From: JACCZH01 sp963729445 | GTDB taxonomy: Bacteria; Chloroflexota; Chloroflexia; Thermomicrobiales; CFX8 | Length of the DNA stretch: 64,000 nt | Assembly: GCA_963729445.1 (NCBI GenBank) | Contig: CAVSNU010000005.1 | Coordinates: 1,178,001 to 1,242,000 of the forward strand | Direction of reading: 5' to 3' | Part shown: positions 1-8,745 of the stretch, in pieces | Layout of the letters: every line of letters begins with the position of its first letter | Numbering within the stretch: position 1 is the stretch's first letter | Translations under genes and position numbers: made by a program | Notes under the pieces: generated by a model | The model's input: only the letters and a program-made list of their open reading frames with translations | Databases searched by the model: none | Told to the model about the DNA's origin: nothing

Positions 1-523
1 GCGGCATTCCACCCCGGCCGGCCAGGACTACCTGGGTGACCGGCTGCGGATCTTCGAGCGTTACCAACGGATTACCGGCGAGTGCCGGGTAGATGCCATC
101 GATTCCCTCGCCCTGCGGCTGGTGGCAGGCGGCGCAGACGTTAGCATAGATGTCCTCACCCACTGCGAGGAGATCCTCCGTACCTGGAGTTGTTCCCGGT
201 GCTCCCGGCAGTCCTGCCGGCGTTTCTCCGGGTTCCTGTTCTTCAGTCGTCCCTTCGGGAGTCTCGTCAGCGTCCGGAGTGTCGCCAGGTCCCGCGTCGG
301 GGGTACCCTCCGGTGTTTCGTCGCCCGCGGCTGTCTCGGTAGGAGTCTCACCAGCTCCATCAGCCGGCGTCTCTTGTGCCTCCGCTGCCGGGGATTGCGC
401 GGCCGCGGCTGTCGGCGTCGCGTCCCCCTCGTCGTCACCCAAAGGCGAACACGATGCAGCCAGCGGAGCTAGTCCGAGCAGAAGAACCAGCAGAACCACG
501 TTTAAGCGTCGTTGTGTGCGCAT
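1..523 (-). CDS. Lipoprotein cytochrome c (partial, C-terminus off the left edge)
   Basis: Read leftwards from ATG at 523, 174 residues are visible before the window ends. The product opens with a lipoprotein signal: basic start, hydrophobic stretch, lipobox LAASC with Cys25. A Glu/Thr/Pro/Gly-rich, low-complexity linker of about 90 residues follows (about 28-115), then a class I cytochrome c domain with the haem-binding motif CAACH at residues 130-134. It would be anchored on the outer face of the membrane as an electron carrier. It begins 64 bp after the Tat-exported amine oxidase on the same strand, so the two may form an operon in which the cytochrome accepts electrons from the flavoenzyme; that pairing is inference. 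The distal Met ligand is not visible because the gene is cut. Confidence 0.85.
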   Translation of the reverse strand, partial: MRTQRRLNVVLLVLLLGLAPLAASCSPLGDDEGDATPTAAAAQSPAAEAQETPADGAGETPTETAAGDETPEGTPDAGPGDTPDADETPEGTTEEQEPGETPAGLPGAPGTTPGTEDLLAVGEDIYANVCAACHQPQGEGIDGIYPALAGNPLVTLEDPQPVTQVVLAGRGGMP

Positions 524-587
524 GTTGTCACCCGTGTCTCTGTTGCGATCGGTTTCTCATCCCCGCGGCCAGCCACGAGGGAAGAAC

Positions 588-2219
588 TCATCCGCCCTGC
601 GAAACCCGCTCATGCAGCTTTTCTATCTGGAGCCACGCGCCGGCAATAGCCGGCTCCATCCATCCGTTGCTGTAGCCGATGTGCTCGCCCGCGATATAGA
701 TACGGCCATCTGGTTCGAGCAGGCGTGGGTAGGCCTCCCGGCGGGATCGCGCGGTGTAATCTGGCCAGCCGCCCAGCGCATATGGCATACGGTGCCAGGC
801 GATGGAGAAACCGTTCTCATACTCGTCACGATACTGGGGATGGATGCGGCTGCCGTAATCAAGCGCCAGCTCGATGCGTTCCTGATACGACAGTCTGCTC
901 ACTTCAATCGCAGGCGTACCGAAGTTGTAGTACGCCTGAATCACGCCCTTTGGACTGAGATAGCTGTAGTCGGGATAGGCGATCGTGTCGATCTGTGGGT
1001 TATTGGTGAACGTGATGCCGCCGTAGATAAACTCGTCATCTTCCCAGAAGCGGCGCCTGAACTGTATCCCCGCTTTGCCGGTCGGCACGTACGGAACTGC
1101 GCGCATCGCCATCGACATGTCGGGCGAGAAGTCCCCGGGGATCTTGATGAGCACCGAGAGGGGAATGGTGCAGATGCAGTAGTCACCTGTCGCTTCAGTT
1201 GCCTCACCAGTTTGCGTGTTGCGATAGACGATTCGAACACCGTTGTCGTCTTGCCGAATCTCGGTGACTTCGGAGTTGAAGAGAAGCCGGTCTCCCAGGG
1301 CCGGCTGGAACCCCTGTTCGTAGATCGTGCTCATGCCACCAACTGGCTGCAGCATCGTCTCTTGTTGGGTAAACGAGGGGACTGCGCCAATATAGAAGCC
1401 AGCTGCCCGCATCGCGGCCGCCCCATAGGGCAGAAGATCCTCGAACGGAATCGGCGGCGACGGTTCACCAGCCTGCATGCCTACGCCCGGTAGCTCCGCG
1501 TAGCCACGGCGGGCGGTACCCTGGTACGACAGATCCTCGGCAGATATCAAACCGTGGTTGACAAGATAGTCAATGAGATTCGTCCGGTCCTCTTCCGTCA
1601 GTTCGACGTCCAGCTGATTCTGATCGACTGCCTTCGCAAGCAGCTCAGACGTGTAGCCCTCCATATCCGCCAAGAGCTCGCGAATGTGTAGCCGTTGGCC
1701 ATCGAGCGGACCACCACTGCCTTCGACGAAAGTGTAGGCGTTCAAGTTGATATTCTTGTGCGCCTCCATCTGGATGTTGAAGTGCTTGCAGTAGTACAGC
1801 ACGGCGCGGTGCGAATAGGGAATGCGCCAGGCGCCCGCTTCGAAAAAGTTTCCTTCGTCGAATTGGCAGGTCTGCTGCTCACCGCCGTATTCCTGGGTAA
1901 CTGTGCCCGGGCGCACCGTAAACACGTGTCCACCGACCCGGCCCTGGGCTTCGAGTAGCTGGACGTCGTACCCCTGATTCATGAGCTCATAGGCAGCCGT
2001 GAGGCCAGCAGGTCCCGCGCCAATGACAATGACCCTGGTCCCGTTGCCACCGCCCTCTAACTCGGGCGGCGCCTCTTGACCGGATGCGCCGGACATCTGC
2101 CAGGCGTCCATAGCAAGATAGACGGCCGCACTGCCGGTTACCGCGCCTAACATCTTCAGAAATGTGCGTCGGGTCATGGGTTGCGGGGCGAAGTAGCCAG
2201 GACGTGGATGATTCGGCAT
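588..2219 (-). CDS. Tat-exported FAD-dependent amine oxidase
   Basis: A 543-residue flavin monoamine oxidase-family protein. The N-terminus carries a twin-arginine signal (TRRTFLK at about 16-22, then a hydrophobic segment), so the folded FAD protein is probably exported. The dinucleotide-binding motif GAGPAG lies at 67-72, followed by the amine-oxidase signature with a GRVGGH segment. The C-terminus has the usual FAD-contacting stretch (YIAGEHIGYSNGWMEPA). Length fits the family. The start at 2219 is supported by AGGAG about 9 bp upstream. The substrate cannot be read from sequence: an amine or L-amino acid oxidase/dehydrogenase are both possible. The downstream lipoprotein cytochrome c hints that electrons may go to the respiratory chain rather than directly to oxygen. 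Confidence 0.85.
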   Translation of the reverse strand: MPNHPRPGYFAPQPMTRRTFLKMLGAVTGSAAVYLAMDAWQMSGASGQEAPPELEGGGNGTRVIVIGAGPAGLTAAYELMNQGYDVQLLEAQGRVGGHVFTVRPGTVTQEYGGEQQTCQFDEGNFFEAGAWRIPYSHRAVLYYCKHFNIQMEAHKNINLNAYTFVEGSGGPLDGQRLHIRELLADMEGYTSELLAKAVDQNQLDVELTEEDRTNLIDYLVNHGLISAEDLSYQGTARRGYAELPGVGMQAGEPSPPIPFEDLLPYGAAAMRAAGFYIGAVPSFTQQETMLQPVGGMSTIYEQGFQPALGDRLLFNSEVTEIRQDDNGVRIVYRNTQTGEATEATGDYCICTIPLSVLIKIPGDFSPDMSMAMRAVPYVPTGKAGIQFRRRFWEDDEFIYGGITFTNNPQIDTIAYPDYSYLSPKGVIQAYYNFGTPAIEVSRLSYQERIELALDYGSRIHPQYRDEYENGFSIAWHRMPYALGGWPDYTARSRREAYPRLLEPDGRIYIAGEHIGYSNGWMEPAIAGAWLQIEKLHERVSQGG

Positions 2220-2611
2220 GATGATCGCTCCTCTTGGGCTTGTGGAGGTTATTGGACGCTGCGCCTGAACGGTTCTTCGTCTGTCGCGACTGAGACGTTG
2301 CGATCGGGCTGGTGCAGCTGAGTCGATCCTGGGGATTGCGGCTGGATGGGTGTGACCCTACAGGGGGTGGACGTCGTGCGTTTCGAGCGACCGATTGTAG
2401 ATTCTTTGGCTATCCTCAACTCCGACTCGGGCAACAGCATACAATCGTGGGCTACATATCACAACTGTAACAGAACTCGCGCAGTGTCTCTGACGATCGG
2501 CGTCGCGTTCATCAACGTATCTGGAGCTGTAGCGGCCACCGGCGGTTCCTGCGAGTTGCTTGCGGGTATCCTAGGCAGATGAAGTCGATCCGATATGGAA
2601 GGACACTCGCG
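2220..2611. other. Divergent intergenic region without a recognised gene
   Basis: This region separates the leftward amine oxidase from the rightward aminopeptidase and should hold both promoters. I see no convincing ORF, RNA gene or strong hairpin. A TACAAT hexamer at 2440-2445 could be a -10 box for the rightward gene, but no good -35 lies at the right spacing. Confidence 0.35.
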
Positions 2612-3715
2612 TTGCTGGATTCAAGGATTGCGAAACTTGCCGACGTGCTGGTCGGCTACTCGCTGGAGGTTGAGCCGGAGCAGATCGTCGCGCTCCAGAG
2701 CACCCCTCTTGCCCAACCGCTGATCGTGGCTGTCTATCGCAGGATTGTTGAGATTGGCGCGCTCCCTGTGGTGAGTGTCCAGATGCCGGGCGTCCAGGAG
2801 ATCTTGCTGACGCACGGTAACGAGCAACAACTCACCAGGCTGACCTCGCGCGACCGCTTTGTCGTCGATGAAGCGGACGCCGTGCTGAGTGTCCTCTCCG
2901 AAGAGAATACGAAGGCGCTCTCGGGCGCGGACCCGAGCAAGCAACGTCTGTTCCAGACAGCGCGGCGTGAGATCACCCAGAAGTACCTGGCCCGTTCCGC
3001 CGAGAACAGCCTGAAATGGTGCGTGACGCTCGTCCCGACCAATGCCTACGCTCAGGACGCTGAGATGTCGCTGGCTGACTACACCGAGTTTGTGTTCGGC
3101 GCGTGCCATCTCGAGCTGGATGATCCGCTCGCTTACTGGCGTGGTGTCTCGAAGGAGCACGAGCGGCTCATCGCCTGGCTGGATGGCAAGCGTGAGATTC
3201 ACCTGACTGGACCAGACACAGACTTGAGGTTATCGGTCGCCGGCCGCAAATGGATCAACGCCGACGGCAAGCGCAACTTCCCGGATGGTGAGATCTTCAC
3301 CGGGCCGGTTGAAGACTCGGTCGAGGGCACCGTGCGCTTCACGTATCCGTCCAGCGTCCAAGGCCGTGAGGTGGAAGATATCCGGCTCTGGTTCGAGGGT
3401 GGCAAGGTAGTCAAGGCGACCGCCGCCAAGAACCAGGATTACCTGGAGCAGATGCTCGACGCCGATGAGGGTGCGCGTCGCCTGGGCGAGTTCGCGTTTG
3501 GCACGAACAAGGGCATCCAGAAGTTCACCAAGAACATCCTCTTCGACGAGAAGATCGGCGGCACCATCCACATGGCCATCGGCGCCGGCTACCCCGACAC
3601 CGGCAGCACCAATGAAAGCGCCATCCACTGGGATATGATCTGCGACCTGCGCCGAGGCGGCCAGGCCACCGTCGACGGCGAGCTGTTCATGAAGGACGGC
3701 GAGATCGTGGTGTAG
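2612..3715 (+). CDS. M29-family aminopeptidase (thermophilic metalloprotease)
   Basis: The protein matches the M29 aminopeptidase family (AmpS/AmpT type) over its length of about 367 residues. It starts with the DSRIAKLADVLVGYSL-type N-terminus and ends with the conserved block FAFGTNKG...LFDEKIGGTIHMAIG...STNESAIHWDM, which supplies the Glu/His metal ligands. These are cytosolic, broad-specificity, metal-dependent aminopeptidases. An in-frame ATG lies at 2579, but GGAAGGA at 2597-2603 is well placed for the TTG at 2612, and family members begin at that point; I therefore prefer 2612. It appears monocistronic. Confidence 0.88.
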   Translation: MLDSRIAKLADVLVGYSLEVEPEQIVALQSTPLAQPLIVAVYRRIVEIGALPVVSVQMPGVQEILLTHGNEQQLTRLTSRDRFVVDEADAVLSVLSEENTKALSGADPSKQRLFQTARREITQKYLARSAENSLKWCVTLVPTNAYAQDAEMSLADYTEFVFGACHLELDDPLAYWRGVSKEHERLIAWLDGKREIHLTGPDTDLRLSVAGRKWINADGKRNFPDGEIFTGPVEDSVEGTVRFTYPSSVQGREVEDIRLWFEGGKVVKATAAKNQDYLEQMLDADEGARRLGEFAFGTNKGIQKFTKNILFDEKIGGTIHMAIGAGYPDTGSTNESAIHWDMICDLRRGGQATVDGELFMKDGEIVV

Positions 3716-3977
3716 GCGGCCATCGGTAAGCGGTCTTTGATCCGAGTGAAGGGCAGGCGCTACGCAGATAGAATCAGTCCTCAATTCTTTACATAAATCT
3801 TTCTCTACATCATCGTAAGAGCATCTAATTGGCCGGTCAGCACGATTAAACTCAGGGAGAAAGGCTCGCCAGAAATGCCGGGTGACATGTGATCGTCAAA
3901 GATCAGGACTACACTGGATGCGTGCGCGAAAGGCTCACCATCAGCAACCTGTAAGAGCTAGGGGCTCGACAGCTCGC

Positions 3978-4667
3978 ATGTCCGGTCTGCAATTTCGCCG
4001 CTTGATGAGGCCGGTATTCGCGGCTTGGACGGGTGGCGAGAGACTGGGTGTCCGCGATCAGGTTCCACGGCTCCGCAAAGTGATCACGCCGGGCTGGATC
4101 TCGCTCGGCATCGCGCTCGTGTCGTTCTGGTTTGCAGTGGAAGCGCGCTCGCTCGCCAGTCGCGAGCCGGAGGTTCTGTTCATAGGGCCGGAACATGTGC
4201 GTCTGGCCCAGGGCGATGACTTCAACTTCGCCTACTTCTACCTTCAGCCAGCGTTTGTCAGCACAGGTCAGAACGATCGGGTGGAGGTAATCCGTGACAT
4301 GCACGTTGAGGTTGTGCGTGCCCCGGATTCGACCAGCTTGCCTCCGGCTGCCTTTGAGTGGCGCGAGCTGGCGAGACTGACTCAGGATCCGGTGGATAAC
4401 TCTCTCAACTACGAGTATCTCGCCGACGCGATGCCGCTGCTGATCAGCCCACGCATGGCCCAGCAGCCGTTCTGCGTATTCTATGGCCCGCCCGGCTGGT
4501 ATTTCCAGCCGGGCGAGTACCAACTTCGGCTGGTCGCCACGACGATCATCAGGTCGCAGCGACTTTCGTTCGATTTCTTGCTCTCGCTCTCGGCGGATGA
4601 CGTTTCGTTCTTGAACAAGGCACGGGGGAATCAGTTTCTGAATTTTTCGGTTGTGGAGGTTCATTAG
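3978..4667 (+). CDS. Hypothetical single-pass membrane protein
   Basis: A 229-residue protein from ATG at 3978; an in-frame upstream ATG at 3882 would add 32 residues of unlikely, Arg/His-rich sequence. After a basic N-terminal segment one transmembrane helix (about 36-55, VITPGWISLGIALVSFWFAV) precedes an extracytoplasmic region of about 170 residues, rich in beta-prone and aromatic residues, with no motif I recognise. The opposite strand is also open but has poor codon character. No operon partner is evident. Function unknown. Confidence 0.55.
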   Translation: MSGLQFRRLMRPVFAAWTGGERLGVRDQVPRLRKVITPGWISLGIALVSFWFAVEARSLASREPEVLFIGPEHVRLAQGDDFNFAYFYLQPAFVSTGQNDRVEVIRDMHVEVVRAPDSTSLPPAAFEWRELARLTQDPVDNSLNYEYLADAMPLLISPRMAQQPFCVFYGPPGWYFQPGEYQLRLVATTIIRSQRLSFDFLLSLSADDVSFLNKARGNQFLNFSVVEVH

Positions 4668-4781
4668 CCGCCTACGGCGGTTCTCAAAACCTTTGCCTGT
4701 CATTTCGAGCCCATTAGGGCTCGCTCAGGTCAGGCTCGGTTATCCACAGGAGCATTCAGGTGGTCAACAGCCTCTACCACA

Positions 4782-5045
4782 TCACCTCTTGATCCATTTG
4801 CCTTCGTCGGAGTAGTTCATGGATCTCGAGTAACCTGCAGCGTTCCAAATCGCATCAAATGCTCCTCGCATCACTGCTTCGGCGGAGAATTCAAACGACT
4901 CAACTCGCACATCCGGTACCAGCAGATCATCTCGATTGATCGGCCGTCCTTTTCAACGGGGGTATTCGCGCAACTGAGACAGAGGCTCTGCGACGAGCTC
5001 GAAAACGGCAGGGACAACTACCAATTCGAACGACATCGAAAACAT
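4782..5045 (-). pseudogene. C-terminal remnant of a larger protein
   Basis: Reading leftwards, GRPINRDDLLVPDV begins a stretch of about 55 clean codons ending at TGA 4784-4782, with a later RGAFDAIWNAAGYSRSMNY segment. This resembles the C-terminal tail of ATP-binding/AlbA-type (divergent AAA) proteins that end in a 'fDalWnaaG..rSmNY...G.W' pattern; that match is from memory and tentative. An in-frame TGA interrupts the reading about five codons upstream of GRPIN, and the sequence before that (VVVPAVFELVAEPLSQLREY) is in the same frame but no start remains. I read this as the decayed end of a deleted gene. It lies immediately downstream of the lipoprotein gene. Confidence 0.5.
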
Positions 5046-5067
5046 TGGAGGTGGACAGCAGACTTCG

Positions 5068-5775
5068 TTAACGGTGCTCCACAAAGTCGCCGTAGAGTAG
5101 AGCCTGCTCGATCGTGCCTCCATAGGCGTTCGTGCCCTCAAAGTATTTCTGTGGCCTGCCCCAGATGGCGATCCGACTGTCTTCATAGATGCCGCTCGTA
5201 TCGACGTCGGCGCTGTATATGACCACGATCACCTCATTGTCGTATGTCCCAGCACCGGGCCATTGCACCTGTAGTTGCAAAAATGTGCCGCCACTCTCGA
5301 AGTTCTGGATTGTCAGCACGTTGCCTTCGTAATGCAGTTTCCAGTCAAGGTACCCATGGACGTTCTTATCGAGGTCACGTACATCGACATCCCCGCGATA
5401 TTGCACTTTCACCTGGTCCGCGGTCATCGTCGGCGTCGGCTCCGGCGTAGGGGTTGGAGGTGGCGTCGGCGTCTGCGTCGCGGCAGGAGTTGATGTGGGT
5501 TCCGGGGTGTTTGTAGGCGGTGGAGTGTTCGTAGGCTTCGGTGTGTGCGATGGCTCCGGGGCAGACGTACTGGTCGGCTCAATCGTTGCGGTCGACGTGG
5601 GGACCTGTTGGGCGGCGGAGCTCTCTGCCGTGTGGTCCGACATAACACCTGCGACCTGTGTCAGTTCAACCGACCGAGTCTGCGTCGCCTTCGGATCCAT
5701 GTCCGCCGAGGTGTTCCCTCCGCAGCCGATGAGCAGACCGCTTATCATCAAAAACGCGAACGCGACAATTCTCAC
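5068..5775 (-). CDS. Lipoprotein with Pro/Thr-rich stalk and small C-terminal domain
   Basis: About 235 residues from a GTG at 5775, chosen because AAGGG sits 8-9 bp upstream and because the sequence then opens as a lipoprotein signal (VRIVAFAFLMISGLLIGC, Cys18). A flexible Pro/Thr/Glu-rich stalk spans about 60-118 (repeats such as PTNTPPPTNTPEPTSTP). The C-terminal domain of about 115 residues is beta-rich and folds unaided by Cys; segments include YLDWKLHYEGNVLTIQNF and WPGAGTYDNEVIVVIYSADV. Surface-exposed lipoproteins of this layout are common in Chloroflexota. I do not recognise the C-terminal domain; no enzyme motif is visible. Confidence 0.7.
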   Translation of the reverse strand: MRIVAFAFLMISGLLIGCGGNTSADMDPKATQTRSVELTQVAGVMSDHTAESSAAQQVPTSTATIEPTSTSAPEPSHTPKPTNTPPPTNTPEPTSTPAATQTPTPPPTPTPEPTPTMTADQVKVQYRGDVDVRDLDKNVHGYLDWKLHYEGNVLTIQNFESGGTFLQLQVQWPGAGTYDNEVIVVIYSADVDTSGIYEDSRIAIWGRPQKYFEGTNAYGGTIEQALLYGDFVEHR

Positions 5776-6117
5776 AGAATTACCCTTCTGTCCAGCAACC
5801 GGTTTGACACCTGTCCGCCCCGGCAAAACAGCAGTCGTACATAAATGTGGGTACACAAAATCATCCGACACCGGCAGAGGGTTGTCAACAGGTCTCTTTG
5901 CCTATCCCAAAGCCAAGATGGATGGCCAACCAGTGACGCCGCAGGACAATGCGGCTCTCGTCGAAACGAGCGCGAGCCGCACTACGGGGGCCTCGTCCCA
6001 CCCGCTCGTCAATGGACAATTCACTCTGGCGGACCTATGATGGTCTGATCGTGCAGCCATAATTCAAAGTCAGCCAGTTCGTCGATTTACAGCGCATCGA
6101 GAGGACAGGAGGGCCGC

Positions 6118-6723
6118 ATGTTTGCGCGAGTCACGATGACTCAGGCTCATCCGGAGCAGCTTGATGACCGCATTCGCTTCTACCAGCAGGGTGAGGCCGA
6201 CTTTCGCAACCAGCCGGGGTTTTTCGAGGCCGTCTTGTTGGTAGATCGGACTAGTGGGCGAAGTATGAGCATCTCCATCTGGGAGAACGAGAAGGCGCTC
6301 AATCGCAGCATCGGCATGTCACGGCTCATCTCACAGCGAGCGTCCGGCACGTTCCAGGGCGCGCCACTGCGCACGAACTACGAGGTGCTACGGCACCGTC
6401 CCGGCCGCGGCAAGGCCGCGGCCCGTGTCTCGACCATGAGGGTGAAACCAGACTGGTTTGATCGGGCCGACATACGGAGGGATACGTCCATCATCGACGC
6501 AGCCAGCAAGCAGCCCGGATACAGCGGATTCCTGGTGCTCGGAAACCGCGAGCTCAATCAGGTGCTGGGTATGTCGTTCTGGGACAGCATGGAGCATCTT
6601 GAACGGAGCGAGGGAGGCAGCGGTTACTACCAACAGGAGATGGAGCGGACCCGCGACCAGTGGGCAGGCGGCTGGAAGCGGGACGTGTATGAGGTGACGG
6701 CCGAGCTGTGGTGTCCTGATTGA
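6118..6723 (+). CDS. Tandem ABM-like (dimeric alpha/beta barrel) protein
   Basis: A 201-residue protein made of two copies of the antibiotic-biosynthesis-monooxygenase-like fold. The first copy (about 1-95) has the usual RVTMTQAHPEQ opening, a QPGFFEAVLLVDR strand and a SMSISIWENEKAL strand; the second (about 100-200) repeats it with QPGYSGFLVLGNRE and VLGMSFWDSMEHL. Single-domain members dimerise to form a barrel, so the tandem arrangement may form the barrel in one chain. Members include haem-degrading and quinone-modifying monooxygenases, but many are uncharacterised and no specific substrate can be assigned. A GGAGGG ribosome binding site precedes ATG 6118. A single-domain relative is encoded at 25605. 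Confidence 0.7.
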   Translation: MFARVTMTQAHPEQLDDRIRFYQQGEADFRNQPGFFEAVLLVDRTSGRSMSISIWENEKALNRSIGMSRLISQRASGTFQGAPLRTNYEVLRHRPGRGKAAARVSTMRVKPDWFDRADIRRDTSIIDAASKQPGYSGFLVLGNRELNQVLGMSFWDSMEHLERSEGGSGYYQQEMERTRDQWAGGWKRDVYEVTAELWCPD

Positions 6724-6880
6724 TGTCCCCCCTCGCGTTGGCTAGAAACACCCTACGTTCGGCACGAGGGTAAGCCCGGCACAGCTACGATGAGTCGATA
6801 GGTGGTTCACGAGAGCGCGGAGGACATCAGCGACAGTCGAGAGTGCTCAGTGTTCTGCTAGGAACATCTATGAGGAGAGT

Positions 6881-6913
6881 ACTGCCGGGACGCTCATTGA
6901 GCGTCCCGGCAGT
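6881..6913. terminator. Strong hairpin between convergent genes
   Basis: Perfect 15-bp inverted repeat (ACTGCCGGGACGCTC and its complement) with a 3-nt loop. It lies between the end of the ABM gene (+) and the end of the small membrane protein gene (-). There is no clear T-run on either side, so it is best read as a bidirectional transcription-ending or 3'-stabilising hairpin. Confidence 0.65.
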
Positions 6914-6934
6914 GTGCTATACGGGGTGGATCAG

Positions 6935-7084
6935 CTAGGCTGCCCGGCCCATGCGGGTGACCAGACCGACGATGAGCACGACGAGGAGGACCAGTAAGAT
7001 GATTCGCAGAATGCCTTCAAGAACGAAGGCCGCGCCGCCACCGAGCAGCAGTATCAAGATGATGATGATCAGTAGTAAAGGCAT
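6935..7084 (-). CDS. Small hydrophobic membrane protein (49 aa)
   Basis: A short gene reading from ATG at 7084 to TAG at 6937-6935. The product (start MPLLLIIIILILLLGGGA, end GLVTRMGRAA) is almost entirely hydrophobic, with two predicted membrane segments separated by a short EGILR turn. A good ribosome binding site (GAGAGGGG, 7 bp spacing) precedes the ATG, and a perfect hairpin lies just after the stop, which together support a real gene. Small two-helix membrane proteins of this type occur in many bacteria, often stress related, but I cannot name a family with confidence. Confidence 0.7.
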   Translation of the reverse strand: MPLLLIIIILILLLGGGAAFVLEGILRIILLVLLVVLIVGLVTRMGRAA

Positions 7085-7254
7085 GTGACGCCCCTCTCAG
7101 ATGCGAACACGAGCAGCCTGCGATCAACGCAAGCAGCCCGGATCACTGCGTACGGATACTTCTCTCCGATCAGGATAACAATGTGCCCCGTTCGAAGGGA
7201 TATTCTCAGTCTAACAGCGTTCGGAGAGGCATATTGCCGCGTATGTATGCCCTG

Positions 7255-8136
7255 CTACACGATTGCGACCGGCGCAATCGGGCTGCCGATACCGCCTTCA
7301 ATCTTGAGTGGCGTCGCAACGAAGAGGAACTCATAGACCCGGTCACGGCTCAGCGCTTCGAGATCCAGGAACTCCAGCAAGTAGCCCCCGCAACCCCAGA
7401 TGATGTCACGGTGCAGGTAGAGCGGATCGGTCCATTTCTGGACGGCTTCAACACCGGGATTGTCGGCGCCCAGCGCGACGAAGTCATGTTCCTTGAACCA
7501 GTGGCTACAAGCAGCACTTGGGCCGGGTTCCGAGGCATAGAAACGAGCGCGCGATTCGGCTCCACCGCAGAACAGCGACCACCAACCGGTACGAACCAGA
7601 ACGATGTCGCCGGCCTGTAGCTCTATTCCCTGGGCACGCGCGCAGGCATCGAGCTCGTCCGGTTCGATCGCCTCGCCGTCGTTCAGGCGCTCGACACCCC
7701 GGTGATTGGCGATATCGAGCAAGACACCGCGCCCGACGATCGGCCCGCTGTTCTGCATTCCACAGCGTTGGGCGCCGGTCGGCTGCAGGGCGCTGGCTGG
7801 ATGGCCGTTGTAGAGGGTGTCGCCGACGAAGAAGTGGGCGAGTCCGTCGATGTGGGTGGTTCCGTGGGTGTGCATCATGATGACGTCATCGGCGCTGTTC
7901 GCTTCTCCGGAAGCTCGCGGGCGGTGCGTCACCACGTGCCAGGTAGGCCGGCGGGTCGGCAGGTTAGGTCCATCCGGAGACAGCGGCGCGGCCAGCGAGT
8001 ACACCGTGCCGGTCTGGACCAGCCGGGCTGCCAGGCGCACCATGTTGGGTGTCAGCAGGTTGGTGGTGCCACTCTCATCCTCATTGCCCCAGCGTCCCCA
8101 GTTCGTCGGTGCGCCCAGATCTTCGGGTCGACTCAC
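7255..8136 (-). CDS. Cyclase-family metal-dependent hydrolase
   Basis: About 293 residues from GTG 8136, chosen because GGAG lies 7 bp upstream; an in-frame ATG at 8169 has no such site. The cyclase/kynurenine-formamidase-like family is identified by HTHGTTHIDGLAH (about 89-101), matching the metal-binding HxGTHxDxxxH pattern, and by LLDIANHRG and DIVLVRTGWW strands typical of the fold. Family members hydrolyse cyclic or amide bonds such as N-formylkynurenine or isatin, usually with Zn or Mn. The larger size and NWGRWGNEDESGTTNLLTP start place it in the branch seen in aromatic and polyketide catabolism rather than in true kynurenine formamidase. No tryptophan-pathway genes are nearby, so the substrate is open. 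Confidence 0.8.
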   Translation of the reverse strand: MSRPEDLGAPTNWGRWGNEDESGTTNLLTPNMVRLAARLVQTGTVYSLAAPLSPDGPNLPTRRPTWHVVTHRPRASGEANSADDVIMMHTHGTTHIDGLAHFFVGDTLYNGHPASALQPTGAQRCGMQNSGPIVGRGVLLDIANHRGVERLNDGEAIEPDELDACARAQGIELQAGDIVLVRTGWWSLFCGGAESRARFYASEPGPSAACSHWFKEHDFVALGADNPGVEAVQKWTDPLYLHRDIIWGCGGYLLEFLDLEALSRDRVYEFLFVATPLKIEGGIGSPIAPVAIV

Positions 8137-8322
8137 TCTCGCTCTCCGTTTCTTGACGAACAGATGCATACTTGGTCCTTGGGACGACGCGCTGCGTCGC
8201 CCTGACGAAGGCCTTTATACTTCTCCTGGGCTGTTAGCCCCTCTCGTAGCGCGTGTATCATAGCCGAGGATCATCATCTTCGCTGACTCGTAGCTCTCGT
8301 AACCCTCGGACACACGACGAAT

Positions 8323-8745
8323 ATGACCATGGCAACATACCAACGACAGTCAGTCACCGACCGGCGGCGCAGGCCATTCGGAGTAACGATCATCGCGGTG
8401 ATCCAGGTGTTGAGCGCAATCGCCTATGGTGTGGTCGTCCTCTATGACCGTGCCGATTTCGGTAATTTACTGGGCAGCCTCGGGTATTTCGGCGTCCTCG
8501 GTCCGGTTCTGGGCCTGGGCGGTCTACCGATCGCTTTCGGTTTACTGCGGCTCCAGCGCTGGGCATGGGTATTGACGATGTTCTGGGCGGGTCTGAACCT
8601 GGTCGCCGCGCTGCTGAGCTACTACAACGACGAGCCAAACTATTTTGGCATGGTGCTCAGCGTTGTAACCGTCTACTACCTGAACCAGCGTGAGGTGCAG
8701 GCGGCGTTCAGTGTGCCCGCGGCAGAAGGCCCGCCTCGTGAATGA
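8323..8745 (+). CDS. Hypothetical four-helix membrane protein
   Basis: 140 residues with a basic start (RRRRPFG) and about four membrane helices (VTIIAVIQVLSAIAYGVVVL; a Gly-rich LGSLGYFGVLGPVLGLGG helix; WAWVLTMFWAGLNLVAALL; MVLSVVTVYYL). The C-terminal LNQREVQAAF is a common ending of small integral membrane proteins in this fold. An alternative start is the ATG at 8329. Its end overlaps the GTG start of the next gene, so the two are probably translationally coupled. Function unknown. Confidence 0.65.
   Translation: MTMATYQRQSVTDRRRRPFGVTIIAVIQVLSAIAYGVVVLYDRADFGNLLGSLGYFGVLGPVLGLGGLPIAFGLLRLQRWAWVLTMFWAGLNLVAALLSYYNDEPNYFGMVLSVVTVYYLNQREVQAAFSVPAAEGPPRE

Noticed and set aside
150..1493. 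447-codon plus-strand frame over the cytochrome c and amine oxidase genes
   Set aside because: Antisense shadow: translation is Ser/Pro/Arg-rich with no domain, while the minus strand gives a clear CAACH cytochrome and flavin oxidase.
3909..4703. 264-codon minus-strand frame opposite the single-pass membrane protein
   Set aside because: Basic, unstructured composition; the plus strand has a start, membrane helix and better codon pattern.
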